Notes under the pieces: generated by a model
What the model saw: the letters and a program-made list of their open reading frames with translations, nothing else
Told to the model about the DNA's origin: nothing
Databases searched by the model: none
NCBI RefSeq assembly: GCF_000877395.1
Contig: NZ_JYFE01000050.1
Location: 36,001-100,000, forward strand
Direction: 5' to 3'
From: Jannaschia aquimarina
GTDB taxonomy: Bacteria > Pseudomonadota > Alphaproteobacteria > Rhodobacterales > Rhodobacteraceae
Length of the DNA: 64,000 nt
Program-made: the position numbers and the translations under genes
Shown: piece by piece, positions 7,451 to 16,408 of the stretch
Numbering within the stretch: position 1 is the stretch's first letter
How the letters are laid out: each line of letters starts with the position of its first letter

Positions 7451-9165
7451 TGCGGTCCTTCGGATGGCGACACGGCGGGCTCACGCTGCGCGTGCTCGTG
7501 TTCCTGTCGCTGGCCCTGATGCCGCTGGGCGCGATCGCATTCTGGCAGACGCAGCGCCTTGCCGCGCAGACCATCGAGCAGGCGGAAAGCACGCTCTTGT
7601 CGCTCAGCGAGCATGCAGCCAACCCGCTTCAGGCCGATTTGCAACGCGGTATGGGCGCCCTGCACGCGCTGGCCGCCAGCTTCGGGCCCGGCTTTCAGGA
7701 CGGTGAGACCTGCGACCGTCTGCTGGCGCGGTTCATGTCGAACTACGACCTCTTTTCTTACGCTGCGTTCATCGGCACCGACGGCAGGATGACCTGTTCG
7801 TCGGATGGCCGCCAGTACGACTTTTCAGGGGATCCGCCGTTTCAGCGGGCGCTAGCGGATCAGCGCTCCACGATCACGGTGAATGAGAATGCCCCGCTCA
7901 GCGGTCGGCCTGTCCTGATCCTGACCAGCCCGATGCGCGAGCGGGACGCCCTCCTCGGGTTCCTTTCGGTCTCCATTCCGATCGATCGCATCGGCAACCG
8001 GCCCCAGGGGACCGTGTTGACCGAGCCGCTCCACCTCGTGACCTTCAATAATTACGGCGAGGTCCTGACCCGGCCGGATGGCGAGGCCGCAATGCCTTCG
8101 ATCCTGCCCGCCGACGTCTCGCTCGAGACCCTTGCGCGAGAGGGCGACCGGTCTTTCGTCGCAGCGGACAGCACCGGGGAGGAGCGCGTCTTCGCCAATG
8201 TCGCCGTCGTGCCCGGCCTCGTCTTCGCCCTGACCTCATGGCCGCTCGACGTGCTCGGCGGGTCCACCGTCAACAAGATCGTCCTGACAGGCCTCATGCC
8301 GGTCCTGATGTGGCTCCCCAGCCTTCTGGTCGCGGTTCTGGCGCTGGAACGGCTGGTCTTCCGTCACATCCGGTCGCTCAGCCGCCAGATGAACGCCTTC
8401 GCCCGCCGCCGGAGCCTGATCCGGACGCCGATGCTGACGAATGCCGGATCCGAACTCGCGCAGATCGAGGCCGACTTCCGCGCGATGGCTGGCGCGATCC
8501 TGCAGGATGAAGCGTTGCTTGAGAATAACCTGCGCGAGAAGAACATCCTCCTCAAGGAGGTGCACCACCGCGTGAAGAACAACCTCCAGCTCATCTCTTC
8601 GATCATGAACATGCAGGCCCGGCGGCTAAAGGGGGCCGAAGCGCGCGACGTCCTGCGTCGGATGCAGGATCGCGTGATGGGCCTCGCCGCCGTACACCGC
8701 TCGCTCTACCAGACGGAGGATATGGGACGGATCGATGCCGGCGCGCTGGTCGGGGATCTGTCGCGCCAGATCGTCGTGAGTTCCGCAGATGGCGGCGCGA
8801 TCGAGTTCGACGCGGATGTGGATCAGGTGCTGCTCGACGCCGACCGCGCCGTCGCTCTGTCGCTGACCGTGTCCGAGGCCATGACCAACGCGGTGGAGCA
8901 TGCGCGCGCAAAGGAAGGCGAACACGGTGCGATCCATCTGGCCCTCAAGCGAGAAGAGGGGTCGGCCCGGCTGACCATCTCGAACGGCTGCGCGTCGGGC
9001 GGCGGCGGCGCGGATGACGGGGGGACCGGTCTGGGCCTGCAGCTGGTCACGGCCTTCGCGAGACAATTGAACGGCAAGCTGGATGTCAGCCAAGACGAGG
9101 GGACGTTCCGTCTCGACCTTTTGTTCCCTATCGAAGGCGATAAGAATGCCTCCCTCGACTACTGA
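7450..9165 (+). CDS. membrane sensor histidine kinase, HisKA_2/HWE type (candidate PhyR kinase)
   Basis: 571 residues. TM1 (about 13-32) and TM2 (about 276-300) flank a periplasmic sensor domain of about 240 residues with a dCache/Cache-like layout. A HAMP-like linker (305-350) leads to the HisKA_2 phosphoacceptor block EVHHRVKNNLQLISSIMN (370-387, His 372/373) and a compact HATPase with N-box SEAMTNAVEHA and G-box GGTGLGLQLV. HisKA_2/HWE kinases are the known PhyR phosphodonors, and this one is co-translated with ecfG (TAATG), so it is the obvious candidate input kinase. The signal it senses is not visible; a single periplasmic Cys pair (88 and 116) could form a disulfide. Confidence 0.9.
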   Translation: MRSFGWRHGGLTLRVLVFLSLALMPLGAIAFWQTQRLAAQTIEQAESTLLSLSEHAANPLQADLQRGMGALHALAASFGPGFQDGETCDRLLARFMSNYDLFSYAAFIGTDGRMTCSSDGRQYDFSGDPPFQRALADQRSTITVNENAPLSGRPVLILTSPMRERDALLGFLSVSIPIDRIGNRPQGTVLTEPLHLVTFNNYGEVLTRPDGEAAMPSILPADVSLETLAREGDRSFVAADSTGEERVFANVAVVPGLVFALTSWPLDVLGGSTVNKIVLTGLMPVLMWLPSLLVAVLALERLVFRHIRSLSRQMNAFARRRSLIRTPMLTNAGSELAQIEADFRAMAGAILQDEALLENNLREKNILLKEVHHRVKNNLQLISSIMNMQARRLKGAEARDVLRRMQDRVMGLAAVHRSLYQTEDMGRIDAGALVGDLSRQIVVSSADGGAIEFDADVDQVLLDADRAVALSLTVSEAMTNAVEHARAKEGEHGAIHLALKREEGSARLTISNGCASGGGGADDGGTGLGLQLVTAFARQLNGKLDVSQDEGTFRLDLLFPIEGDKNASLDY

Positions 9166-10705
9166 ACATCCGCCCCTCGACATCCTCATCACGGCGGCCG
9201 AGGCCTATCCCGCCTTCGAACGGCTCTGCCTGTCGGCGACCCGCCGGATCGACGGGGGGTTTCGGATCTTCGATCTCTCGACCCGCCTGCGCAGTCCCGA
9301 GGCGCGTGAGATCGGAGAGGATTGGTTCGACCTCCTGCTCCATCTCGCGCGGCGCGGTGTCGAGATCCGCTTTACCCTCTCGGACTTCGATCCCGTGGTC
9401 GGGACCGAGTTGCACGGCCTGACCTGGCGCACGCTCAAGCAGGCGGTTTCACTCTCCGAACTCGCGGGGCCAGAGGCACGGGTCCGCTTCACGCCCTCGC
9501 TTCATCCGGCCGAGGTCGGGTGGCTCGCCCGAATGGCGCTCTGGCCGCGCGTCGACCGGATGCTGCGCGAGAAGGCCGGGCGTCTGATGCGCCTGGACCG
9601 GCCCCGGCGGTCGCAGTTCATGCAGCGCCATCCCCATCTGTCCCGCCTGCTGCTGGTCGACGGCTCCGGCGCCGCGCCCCGTCTCTGGCCCGCGCCGCCG
9701 CTTTCGCCGGTGACCCACCATCAGAAGGTCGCGGTGATCGACGACCGCGCGGTCTATATCGGCGGCCTCGACCTGAATGAGCGGCGCTGGGACGATCCCG
9801 CCCACGAACAGCCGGCCGAGGCGACATGGCACGACATCCAGGTCATCTCCCACGACCCCGCCGCCGCCCGTGCCGCCCGCAAGCATCTGGAGGAATTCGT
9901 CGACGTGATCGAGCGGCAGGCCGAGCCGTCGGTCCTCGACGGTCCGATCCTGAGAACCGTGTCCGCCCGCAGTCATGGCGGGGCTATCCGTCTGTCGCCC
10001 AAGCCGATCCTGGCCGAGATCTTCGAGGCGACGATCGAAGGGATCCGTGCGGCGGAACGGCTGATCTATATCGAGACGCAGTTCTTTCGCGACCGCAGGA
10101 TCGCGCACGAGTTGATCCGCGCGGCAAGGCGCAAGCCCGATCTGACGCTCATCCTGATGCTTCCGGCCCGACCCGAGGATGTCGCCTTCTACAAGTCCCG
10201 CCGTTCGGACGCGCGGTTCGGAGAGTTCCTGCAGGCCTATTGCGTTTCGGGGACACGACGCGCCTTTCGGGGCCGTTGCTTTATCGGTGCCCCCGCCCGG
10301 CCCGTGACGGCGCAGGGCGCGGGGCTCGACACGCTGCATGGTGCGCCGATCATCTATCTCCATTCGAAGCTGGTCGTTTTCGACGATCGGCGCGCGATCG
10401 TCTCCTCTGCCAATCTCAACGGCCGATCCATGCATTGGGACACGGAACTGGGTCTCGCCATCGACGATCCCTCGGACGTGGTACGTCTGCGGCACCGCGC
10501 GATGGCGGCGATGCTGGCCACCGGAGACACCCCGCCCGAAGGATTTGCCGATCCCGCAACCGCCGTCGGTGAATGGCAGCGCCTTGCCGTGTCGAATGCG
10601 CGGCGGCGGCCGGAACAGCGGGAGGGTTTCGTCCTTCCCTACCTCACCCGGCCGGGACGCCGCTTCGGACGCCAGCTTCCCGCGATACCCGAAGAGATGG
10701 TCTGA
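9146..10705 (+). CDS. phospholipase D-family protein (two HKD motifs)
   Basis: 519 residues with two complete PLD catalytic motifs: HHQKVAVIDD (His192, Lys194, Asp199) followed by IGGLDL, and HSKLVVFDD (His406, Lys408, Asp413) followed by SSANLNGRS. This is the arrangement of phosphatidyltransferases/hydrolases such as cardiolipin synthases. No N-terminal membrane helices of the classical ClsA type are present, so a soluble or peripheral enzyme is likely and the exact reaction (cardiolipin synthesis or phospholipid hydrolysis) is open. The ATG at 9146 overlaps the kinase gene by 20 bases, placing it in the nepR-ecfG operon and so probably under stress control. Confidence 0.85.
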   Translation: MPPSTTEHPPLDILITAAEAYPAFERLCLSATRRIDGGFRIFDLSTRLRSPEAREIGEDWFDLLLHLARRGVEIRFTLSDFDPVVGTELHGLTWRTLKQAVSLSELAGPEARVRFTPSLHPAEVGWLARMALWPRVDRMLREKAGRLMRLDRPRRSQFMQRHPHLSRLLLVDGSGAAPRLWPAPPLSPVTHHQKVAVIDDRAVYIGGLDLNERRWDDPAHEQPAEATWHDIQVISHDPAAARAARKHLEEFVDVIERQAEPSVLDGPILRTVSARSHGGAIRLSPKPILAEIFEATIEGIRAAERLIYIETQFFRDRRIAHELIRAARRKPDLTLILMLPARPEDVAFYKSRRSDARFGEFLQAYCVSGTRRAFRGRCFIGAPARPVTAQGAGLDTLHGAPIIYLHSKLVVFDDRRAIVSSANLNGRSMHWDTELGLAIDDPSDVVRLRHRAMAAMLATGDTPPEGFADPATAVGEWQRLAVSNARRRPEQREGFVLPYLTRPGRRFGRQLPAIPEEMV

Positions 10706-10784
10706 GCACGGCGATCCCGCGTGCCGTGGCGAAGGCGTCAGGACCGCCGACCGACGCGGCCGACGGCGAGGCCGGGGGAACTTG

Positions 10785-11243
10785 TCAGATCGAGCTTTGC
10801 CCGCTCGCGACCCAGTCAGCGAGGATGTCGCTGGTCGACGGTCGTCCACCCGCCGGAGCAGTCATCCCGCGCGCCCGCATCACGTCATCGAGGGCATGAA
10901 GCGCGTCGACCATTTCGCTGGCCAGATCCACGTCCCCGGAGGCGCGCGCCGCAGCATAGCGGTGCGGCAAGGTCGCGTGGAGCGCGGCAAGCTCCGACCC
11001 CGACAGGGCGCGGAAGGTGGCATGGAAGGACCGGTAGGCGCCCTGATCCACGTAAATCGTTCCCCCCGCATCCTCCGCCAGAAGGAATTGGATTTCGGTG
11101 ATCTGCTCGTCCGTCAGCTTGGATGCCCCGCCCCGCTCGTTCAGCGCCGCACCGGCGGCGAGCCCCATGACGACGGCGCCACCCATGGCCCAGGTGCCGA
11201 CCAGTCGGGGAAGAAAGCTCCGTACTCTGCGTGACGCTCTCAT
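10785..11243 (-). CDS. hypothetical membrane-anchored protein
   Basis: 152 residues, not recognised. A positively charged N-terminus (MRASRRVRSF) leads into one hydrophobic segment (about 14-34, TWAMGGAVVMGLAAGAAL), then a soluble Ala-rich helical domain of about 115 residues. One membrane anchor with the domain in the periplasm is the simplest reading. The ATG at 11241-11243 has only a weak GGGG upstream. It precedes, on the same strand, nothing obviously related; the pilin-like gene at 11328 lies just upstream and might be co-transcribed (84-base gap). Confidence 0.6.
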   Translation of the reverse strand: MRASRRVRSFLPRLVGTWAMGGAVVMGLAAGAALNERGGASKLTDEQITEIQFLLAEDAGGTIYVDQGAYRSFHATFRALSGSELAALHATLPHRYAAARASGDVDLASEMVDALHALDDVMRARGMTAPAGGRPSTSDILADWVASGQSSI

Positions 11244-11327
11244 CGCTAAACCCCTGCCTGACCCCTTCCGCGCCTAGACCCGAGACGGGGCAGGCGCGGG
11301 GCGGAAATCGGGCGAAGTTGAGGCGCG

Positions 11328-11858
11328 TCAGCCTCCTCCGAAGGTGTAGCTCACGGTCGTGTCCGTCAGGTTGTACTGCGAGGCTGCGTCGGAAAGCGCT
11401 TCTGCAGCGTTGGCGACGGCCAGCGCGGTATTCGGGTCCGCCGACACGCTGTCCGGGCGATCGGATCCCTCGTTCGCGTAATGGGCGTCGAGAGCCGCCT
11501 GGACGTCGTTCGCGAAGCCCTCATTATCGTCGCTCGGATCGTCGATCAGCTCGCCTTCCATCATCTCGTTCCAGGCGCCGGCAAGGGCCGCGACATCCGC
11601 TGAGGGCAAGTTGTTGAGCGTCTGCATGATGGCTTCGAAGCCTTCCCGGCTGTAGGCGTTGTAGCCATGATGCGCCGCGGACATACGTCCGAACCGCCAC
11701 TTGTCGACGTTATTGGTGTAATGGGACGTCTGTGTGGACATCCCGACCTTGATGACGGCCATGACGGCGATGGCCAACGCGACGGCCCCGGCAGTAAGGA
11801 CGCTCCAGTCGACACTGAGGGCACCGCGTTCGTCTCGCAGGAAAGTCAGGGTCGCCAT
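11328..11858 (-). CDS. Flp/TadE-like pilin-type membrane protein
   Basis: 176 residues. The N-terminus (FLRDERGALSVDWSVLTAG, then a hydrophobic stretch to about residue 45) follows the pattern of Flp-type and TadE-type prepilins in rhodobacteria: short charged leader, Gly before the cleavage point, Asp/Glu near +5, and one long hydrophobic helix. The remaining 130 residues are acidic, Ala/Asn-rich and unrelated to anything I recognise. No tad/cpa assembly genes are in the window. The ATG at 11856-11858 has GAGAG about ten bases upstream; a much longer open frame 5' is low-complexity and was rejected. Confidence 0.6.
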   Translation of the reverse strand: MATLTFLRDERGALSVDWSVLTAGAVALAIAVMAVIKVGMSTQTSHYTNNVDKWRFGRMSAAHHGYNAYSREGFEAIMQTLNNLPSADVAALAGAWNEMMEGELIDDPSDDNEGFANDVQAALDAHYANEGSDRPDSVSADPNTALAVANAAEALSDAASQYNLTDTTVSYTFGGG

Positions 11859-11967
11859 ATCGAATCTCTCGTCTGAATCAGTCCAACTGGCTGGAACCTG
11901 ACGCAGGATCACGGCGAAACCGGGGCCGACAGGGCTCCGATCCGGAAACGGTCCGTCTACCGGTGGG

Positions 11968-12402
11968 TTACCAGTGCCCGGTATTCTCCATCGACGCCCA
12001 GGGCTCCTGCGGGGGCTTCGCATCGCCCTTCTGCAGCAGTTCCACAGAGATGTTGTCGGGCGACCGCACGAAGGCCATGTGCCCGTCCCGCGGGGGCCGA
12101 TTGATGGTCACGCCGTTATCCATCAGCGTCTGGCACAAGGCGTAGATGTCATCGACGCGGTAGGCCAGATGGCCGAAATGGCGGCTGTCGCTGGGCAGCC
12201 CCTCGTCGCCGTCCCAGTTATAGGTCAGTTCCACATCGGCATGGCCGTCCTCCTGTCCGGGCGGACACAGGAAGACCAGCGTGAAGCGGCCCTTCTCGTT
12301 CTCCGTCCGGCGCCGCTCCTTGAGGCCCAGCATCTCGTAGAAGGCGATGCTTTTCTCCAGGTCCTTCACCCGGACCATGGTGTGCAGGTACTCGATCGAC
12401 AT
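11968..12402 (-). CDS. gloA: lactoylglutathione lyase (glyoxalase I)
   Basis: 144 residues, normal length for bacterial GlxI. It has the two beta-alpha-beta modules of the VOC fold: HTMVRVKDLEKSIAFYEMLG (7-26) with its metal-binding His, VELTYNWD (about 77-84), HFGHLAYRVDDIYAL with a metal His, and the C-terminal Glu in NISVELLQKG. It isomerises the hemithioacetal of methylglyoxal and glutathione to S-lactoylglutathione. The ATG at 12400-12402 follows GGAGGGG by about six bases. The gene is divergent from the OsmC gene (79-base gap); both have detoxification roles. Confidence 0.92.
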   Translation of the reverse strand: MSIEYLHTMVRVKDLEKSIAFYEMLGLKERRRTENEKGRFTLVFLCPPGQEDGHADVELTYNWDGDEGLPSDSRHFGHLAYRVDDIYALCQTLMDNGVTINRPPRDGHMAFVRSPDNISVELLQKGDAKPPQEPWASMENTGHW

Positions 12403-12481
12403 GGCTGCCCCTCCGTTCGGCTTGCGTCGTTCCAGACATAGGCGCACCAACGCGTCCGACGAGATCGCAGGGAGGACAGCC

Positions 12482-13075
12482 ATGACCGACGACACCGACT
12501 TCCACGTGGGCGAGCGGGCGGATGCCCAGCCCCGGCCCACCGCCTTCGAGGCCGCGCCCTTCGTCAAGTCGCGCCCGCCCGAGCCCACGCGCTTCGAGGT
12601 CGTGCTCACCGCCGAGGCGACGACCCGCCAGAAGAAGCAGGGCGAGGTGCAGGTGAACATCCCCGGCTTCTCGCCCGTCCGCCTCTATTGCGACGAGCAG
12701 ACGCCCGTGGGCGACGACACGGCACCGCCGCCGCTGGCCTTCATGTGCGCGGGTATCGGCTTCTGCCTGATGACGCATCTGACCGATATCTACACCGCCC
12801 GGGGCATCGCCGTGAAAGGCTTGCGGCTCGAACAGCGGGTGAAGTTCCGCACAAACCTCGCCACGATGCGCGAACTGGGCCATTCCACCGACGGCGCCAT
12901 GGAGCATATCGAGACCCATGTCCTGATCGACAGCGACGAACCCCAGGAGCGGATCCGCGACCTCATGGAAGAGGCCGAGAACGCGTGCATGGCCCATTTC
13001 GCCCTGCGCAACCCGATCCCGTGGTCCTCGCGTCTGGTCCTCAACGGGGAAGAGATCGCCGCCGACGAAGGGTAG
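12482..13075 (+). CDS. OsmC family protein
   Basis: 197 residues of the OsmC/Ohr superfamily, thiol-dependent peroxidases or related redox proteins. The family core is visible: a strand-rich N-terminal half, then CAGIGFCLMTHL (about 82-93), a helix bearing two cysteines rather than the classical single Cys, and the C-terminal block ENACMAHFALRNPIP with another Cys. The ATG at 12482 has GGGAGGA nine bases upstream; the open frame extends 45 codons further but overlaps the divergent glyoxalase gene. The substrate is unknown. It is not a canonical Ohr. Confidence 0.82.
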   Translation: MTDDTDFHVGERADAQPRPTAFEAAPFVKSRPPEPTRFEVVLTAEATTRQKKQGEVQVNIPGFSPVRLYCDEQTPVGDDTAPPPLAFMCAGIGFCLMTHLTDIYTARGIAVKGLRLEQRVKFRTNLATMRELGHSTDGAMEHIETHVLIDSDEPQERIRDLMEEAENACMAHFALRNPIPWSSRLVLNGEEIAADEG

Positions 13076-13638
13076 GGACCTCGGCCCCCACCTCGTCGAA
13101 GACCGGGCGCGGGGCGTCCTGCGCCGGGCCGGGTGCAAGAGGCCCCGCCCGGCGCGGACCTCCGCCTGATTGATCGACCCGATCGTCTCCTCGCCGTTCC
13201 ACCCGTCGCTCGGGATGACCGGCCCGGTCCGTTTCATGGGCATATAGCCTCCGAAGACGGCGAACTCGTCGGTGCTGCCGCCATGGCCTATGAACCGGAC
13301 CGGTCCGATGTCCAGGACCATCCACCTAATCCCATGAGGCCGGGGGCGGGACAGGCCCGTCGACGACACGGATCACCACCTGCACGATGCAGCCCTCAAT
13401 CAGCGTCATCGCCGCGCCCGGCACGTCATTTGCGGCCAGGGCGGTGCAAAATCCCGCGTGGGCCCACAGGTCCGGCCGTCCGTCCCCTCCGCAGCGGCAG
13501 GCAGAGGACAGATCAGCGTCAGGACCGGCCCGACCGGCGCGATGGGGAGACATGGTCGCAGGCCCGCCTTCGGTCCATCGCCTTCCGGGTCACGGAGCGG
13601 GATCGCATCGGTCAAGCGGGCAGCCTGTGCCCTTGGCT
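13076..13638. other. 563-base gap without a confident gene
   Basis: No open frame here shows a recognisable protein family, a good ribosome binding site and consistent codon use. Two short minus-strand stretches read somewhat like protein. One, about 13326-13450, encodes a hydrophobic piece containing MTLIEGCIVQVVIRVV. The other, about 13190-13330, contains VRFIGHGGSTDEFAVFGGY. They are in different frames and lack a plausible start, so a decayed gene is possible but unproven. Confidence 0.3.
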
Positions 13639-14454
13639 TCAATCCTCGCCGTCGAGCTGCAGCGCCCCGCCTCGGTCATACCGAAAGATCAGATCGCTCT
13701 GGGGGTGATCGACGATGGACCTCGTTTCGGCGACGAGCATCTCAAGGCTCGGTCGGGCCGCCGGGTTCTCCGCGTCCATTAGATAGAGCGGTGACCGGCC
13801 CGGCAGGGCGATCAGAAGGCTGCGCATCTCCAGAGACCTGGCGATGTCGTCCATGACCGCGCCATTCAAGAGCATCGACGGCAGCAGCCACCCTATCTGC
13901 GGGTCCTCCGGTTCGACGGTCGAAACCGCTCCGGTTCTGACCTCGAGGCCCAGGCCGATCTCGCGAAGGTTCTCTTCCGCCCGCGCCATCGCCGTCTCCG
14001 CGGTCCAGCCCGTTCCGGCAAGGGAGTCTTCGGACAGCATGGCCAGAGACGTCTCGCCCTCATAGCCCAGCAGCACGCAAAGATCCCCGGCCAGCGGGCG
14101 CGACACGAGGTCGACGCCCTGATTTGCGAAGTCCCGATGGCGCACGAGCGGGATCAGACATGCGGGGTCGAACGTGTCGGGCTCGACGCTCGGCATGGGC
14201 GCCGCGATCGCGGTCTTGATCTGCGACAACACCCCGTTCCGCGCGAGGGTCGGGGAATTCGCATAGCTCTTCCAGAAGTTGTCCAGGATCAGGCGAAGCT
14301 CGTCGCCTTCCTCCTGACCCTCTCGAAAGACCTCCACCACGAACGGTTCGGGCGAGCGGATCTCGACGATCCCCGGCTGTCGCGCCAGATGCGCCGTCAA
14401 CGCATTCTGGAACCGCTCGGGCGTCAGGAACATGTTGCCGATCCAGGGGATCAT
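13639..14454 (-). CDS. YtpQ/DUF1444-like protein
   Basis: 271 residues, predicted cytoplasmic. The N-terminal FLTPERFQNALTAHLARQPG and LRLILDNFWKSYANSP, and the central LAGDLCVLLGYEGETSLAMLSEDSL followed by AEENLREIGLGLEV, resemble the DUF1444 (YtpQ) family. Function is unknown. The ATG at 14452-14454 has GGAGAG about six bases upstream; a longer open frame that continues 5' is only the antisense/other-frame shadow of the DUF817 gene. The DUF817 gene ends 86 bases upstream on the same strand, so they may be co-transcribed. Confidence 0.65.
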   Translation of the reverse strand: MIPWIGNMFLTPERFQNALTAHLARQPGIVEIRSPEPFVVEVFREGQEEGDELRLILDNFWKSYANSPTLARNGVLSQIKTAIAAPMPSVEPDTFDPACLIPLVRHRDFANQGVDLVSRPLAGDLCVLLGYEGETSLAMLSEDSLAGTGWTAETAMARAEENLREIGLGLEVRTGAVSTVEPEDPQIGWLLPSMLLNGAVMDDIARSLEMRSLLIALPGRSPLYLMDAENPAARPSLEMLVAETRSIVDHPQSDLIFRYDRGGALQLDGED

Positions 14455-14540
14455 GAAAACTCTCCATGGGTGCGGTCCCGTGATCGCGGGAAAGGACGGC
14501 CGCAGAATGGTCCCGCCACGGCGACGGAATGGCAGGCGCG

Positions 14541-15401
14541 TTAGGCGGCAGGTACCCGCGCGGGCGTCCAGGCCTCGCGTCGCAGCGCCTCCCGGCTCAC
14601 CAGCGTCACCGTCACGAAGCTGACCCACAGCAGCAGGTACCACGAGCCCAGCTTGCCCCAGCTCACGAAATCCAGCGCGCCCTGTCCCGCATAGGTCCAG
14701 GTCTGTGTGAAGGTGCCCACGTTCTCGGCCACCCAGATCGCGAAGGCCGCCATCAGCGCCGCCACCGGCATCGGCATCCACCAGTGCCGGTCGCTGATGC
14801 GGAACCACACCCGCGTGCGCCCGAACATCAGCACCGTCGCCGCGAACAGCGCCACCCGCAGGTCCGGCCCGAAATGGTGCCAGAAGAAGTTGCCGTAGAT
14901 CGCCCCCGCCAGCGCCACCGTCGCCCAGAAGGGCGGGTAGGGCGCGAAGGCCATGTCGAAGACCCGGATCACCCGCGCGATGTAGCTGCCCACGGCCGCG
15001 TACATGAACCCGCTGAAGAGCGGTACGCCCGCGATCTCGAAGTGCCCGTGATCGGGGTAGTCCCACGACCCCATATGCAGCTTGAACACCTCCATCGCGG
15101 TGCCCGTCAGGTGGAACAGCGCGATCACACGCACCTCCGCCCAGCTCTCCAGCCGCGCCGCCACGAAGATCGCCTGCGTGGCCACCGCGAAGACGAACAG
15201 CGCGTCGTAGCGCGTCAGCCACCAGTCCGGCTCCCAGACCAGGCGGGTCACGACGATGGCCACCAGGAACAGGCCGCCGAACAGCGCCGCCCAGCCCTGC
15301 TTGAGCACGAACATCACCAGTTCCGCCATCGGTCCTGGCAGGCGGGCGCGGGCCCAGTCGCCCATGCGCCGCTCCAGGAAGGCGGTGCCCCGGTCGGTCA
15401 T
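14541..15401 (-). CDS. DUF817 integral membrane protein
   Basis: 286 residues with seven or more hydrophobic helices, matching the DUF817 family in length and in conserved stretches such as [19 protein letters not shown] and [16 protein letters not shown]. Aromatic-rich segments ([20 protein letters not shown]) are also family features. No function is established. The ATG at 15399-15401 was preferred to a GTG nine bases upstream. It is divergent from thyX, with an 86-base gap. Confidence 0.85.
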   Translation of the reverse strand: MTDRGTAFLERRMGDWARARLPGPMAELVMFVLKQGWAALFGGLFLVAIVVTRLVWEPDWWLTRYDALFVFAVATQAIFVAARLESWAEVRVIALFHLTGTAMEVFKLHMGSWDYPDHGHFEIAGVPLFSGFMYAAVGSYIARVIRVFDMAFAPYPPFWATVALAGAIYGNFFWHHFGPDLRVALFAATVLMFGRTRVWFRISDRHWWMPMPVAALMAAFAIWVAENVGTFTQTWTYAGQGALDFVSWGKLGSWYLLLWVSFVTVTLVSREALRREAWTPARVPAA

Positions 15402-15487
15402 TATCGCCACAGCGCGCCCCCATCATGTTGCGGCCCGGCGCGCCTCCGGTCCAAAATCCGGTAACGCGAATCCCACGAGGTCATCCC

Positions 15488-16408
15488 ATGCCGCTTTCCC
15501 CCGAGCAACAGGCCGAGATCGACGCCCAGCGCGCCGAGACCCATCAGACCCGCCGCGCCGTCGCGCCCGGAATGGAGGCGTGGCTCTACAAGGCCGTTCC
15601 CGTGCTCGACCACGGCTTCGTGCGGGCGATCGACTACATGGGCGACGATGCGGCGATCTGTCAGGCGGCGCGGGTCAGCTACGGCCGGGGCACCAAGTCG
15701 GTCTCCAACGATGCGGGTCTGATCCGCTATCTGATGCGGCACTGGCATTCGACGCCGTTCGAGATGTGCGAGCTCAAGCTGCACGTGAAGCTGCCGGTTT
15801 TCGTGGCCCGTCAGTGGATCCGCCACCGCACCGCCAACGTGAACGAGTATTCCGCCCGCTATTCGATCCTCGATCGGGAGTTCTACATTCCCGAGCCGGG
15901 CGCGCTGGCGGCGCAATCGACGGTGAACAACCAGGGCCGCGGCGCCGCGCTGGAGGGGGCGGAGGCCGCCCGCGTCCTCGACTGGCTCCGCGACGACGCG
16001 ACGCGCGCCTACGACCATTACGAGGCGATGATCGGAGAGACCGGGCCCGACGGCACGCCTCAGCAGGGCCTCGCGCGGGAGCTTGCGCGCATGAACCTGC
16101 CCGCCAACGTCTACACGCAATGGTACTGGAAGGTGGACCTCCACAACCTCTTCCACTTCCTGCGGCTGCGGGCGGACAGCCACGCCCAGTGGGAGATCCG
16201 CGTCTATGCCGAGGCGATCTGCAAGATGGTCGCCGACTGGGTCCCCCACGCCTATTCCGCCTTCGAGGATTACCGCTTGGGCGGCGCCCAGTTGTCTGCG
16301 AAGGGGGTGGAGTGCGTTAAGAGAATGTTAAGGGGCGAGGAGGTTACTCAGGAGACCTCCGGCATGAGCAAGGGGGAATGGCGAGAGTTCATGGGGGTGG
16401 TTGGGTGA
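15488..16408 (+). CDS. thyX: FAD-dependent thymidylate synthase ThyX
   Basis: 306 residues. The ThyX signature [14 protein letters not shown] (112-125, consensus RHRX7S) is complete and the flanking [10 protein letters not shown] and [22 protein letters not shown] are classical. ThyX converts dUMP to dTMP using methylenetetrahydrofolate, FAD and NADPH, so the organism may lack ThyA. The ATG at 15488 follows a weak GAGG; upstream extension of the frame gives unconvincing sequence. The TGA overlaps the GTG start of the following channel-like gene (GTGA). Confidence 0.95.
   Translation: MPLSPEQQAEIDAQRAETHQTRRAVAPGMEAWLYKAVPVLDHGFVRAIDYMGDDAAICQAARVSYGRGTKSVSNDAGLIRYLMRHWHSTPFEMCELKLHVKLPVFVARQWIRHRTANVNEYSARYSILDREFYIPEPGALAAQSTVNNQGRGAALEGAEAARVLDWLRDDATRAYDHYEAMIGETGPDGTPQQGLARELARMNLPANVYTQWYWKVDLHNLFHFLRLRADSHAQWEIRVYAEAICKMVADWVPHAYSAFEDYRLGGAQLSAKGVECVKRMLRGEEVTQETSGMSKGEWREFMGVVG

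Noticed and set aside
12218..13369. 383-codon minus-strand open frame across the OsmC gene
   Set aside because: Most of it is antisense to the well-supported OsmC gene and its composition is unlike protein; only its first 60 codons are mentioned as a possible remnant.
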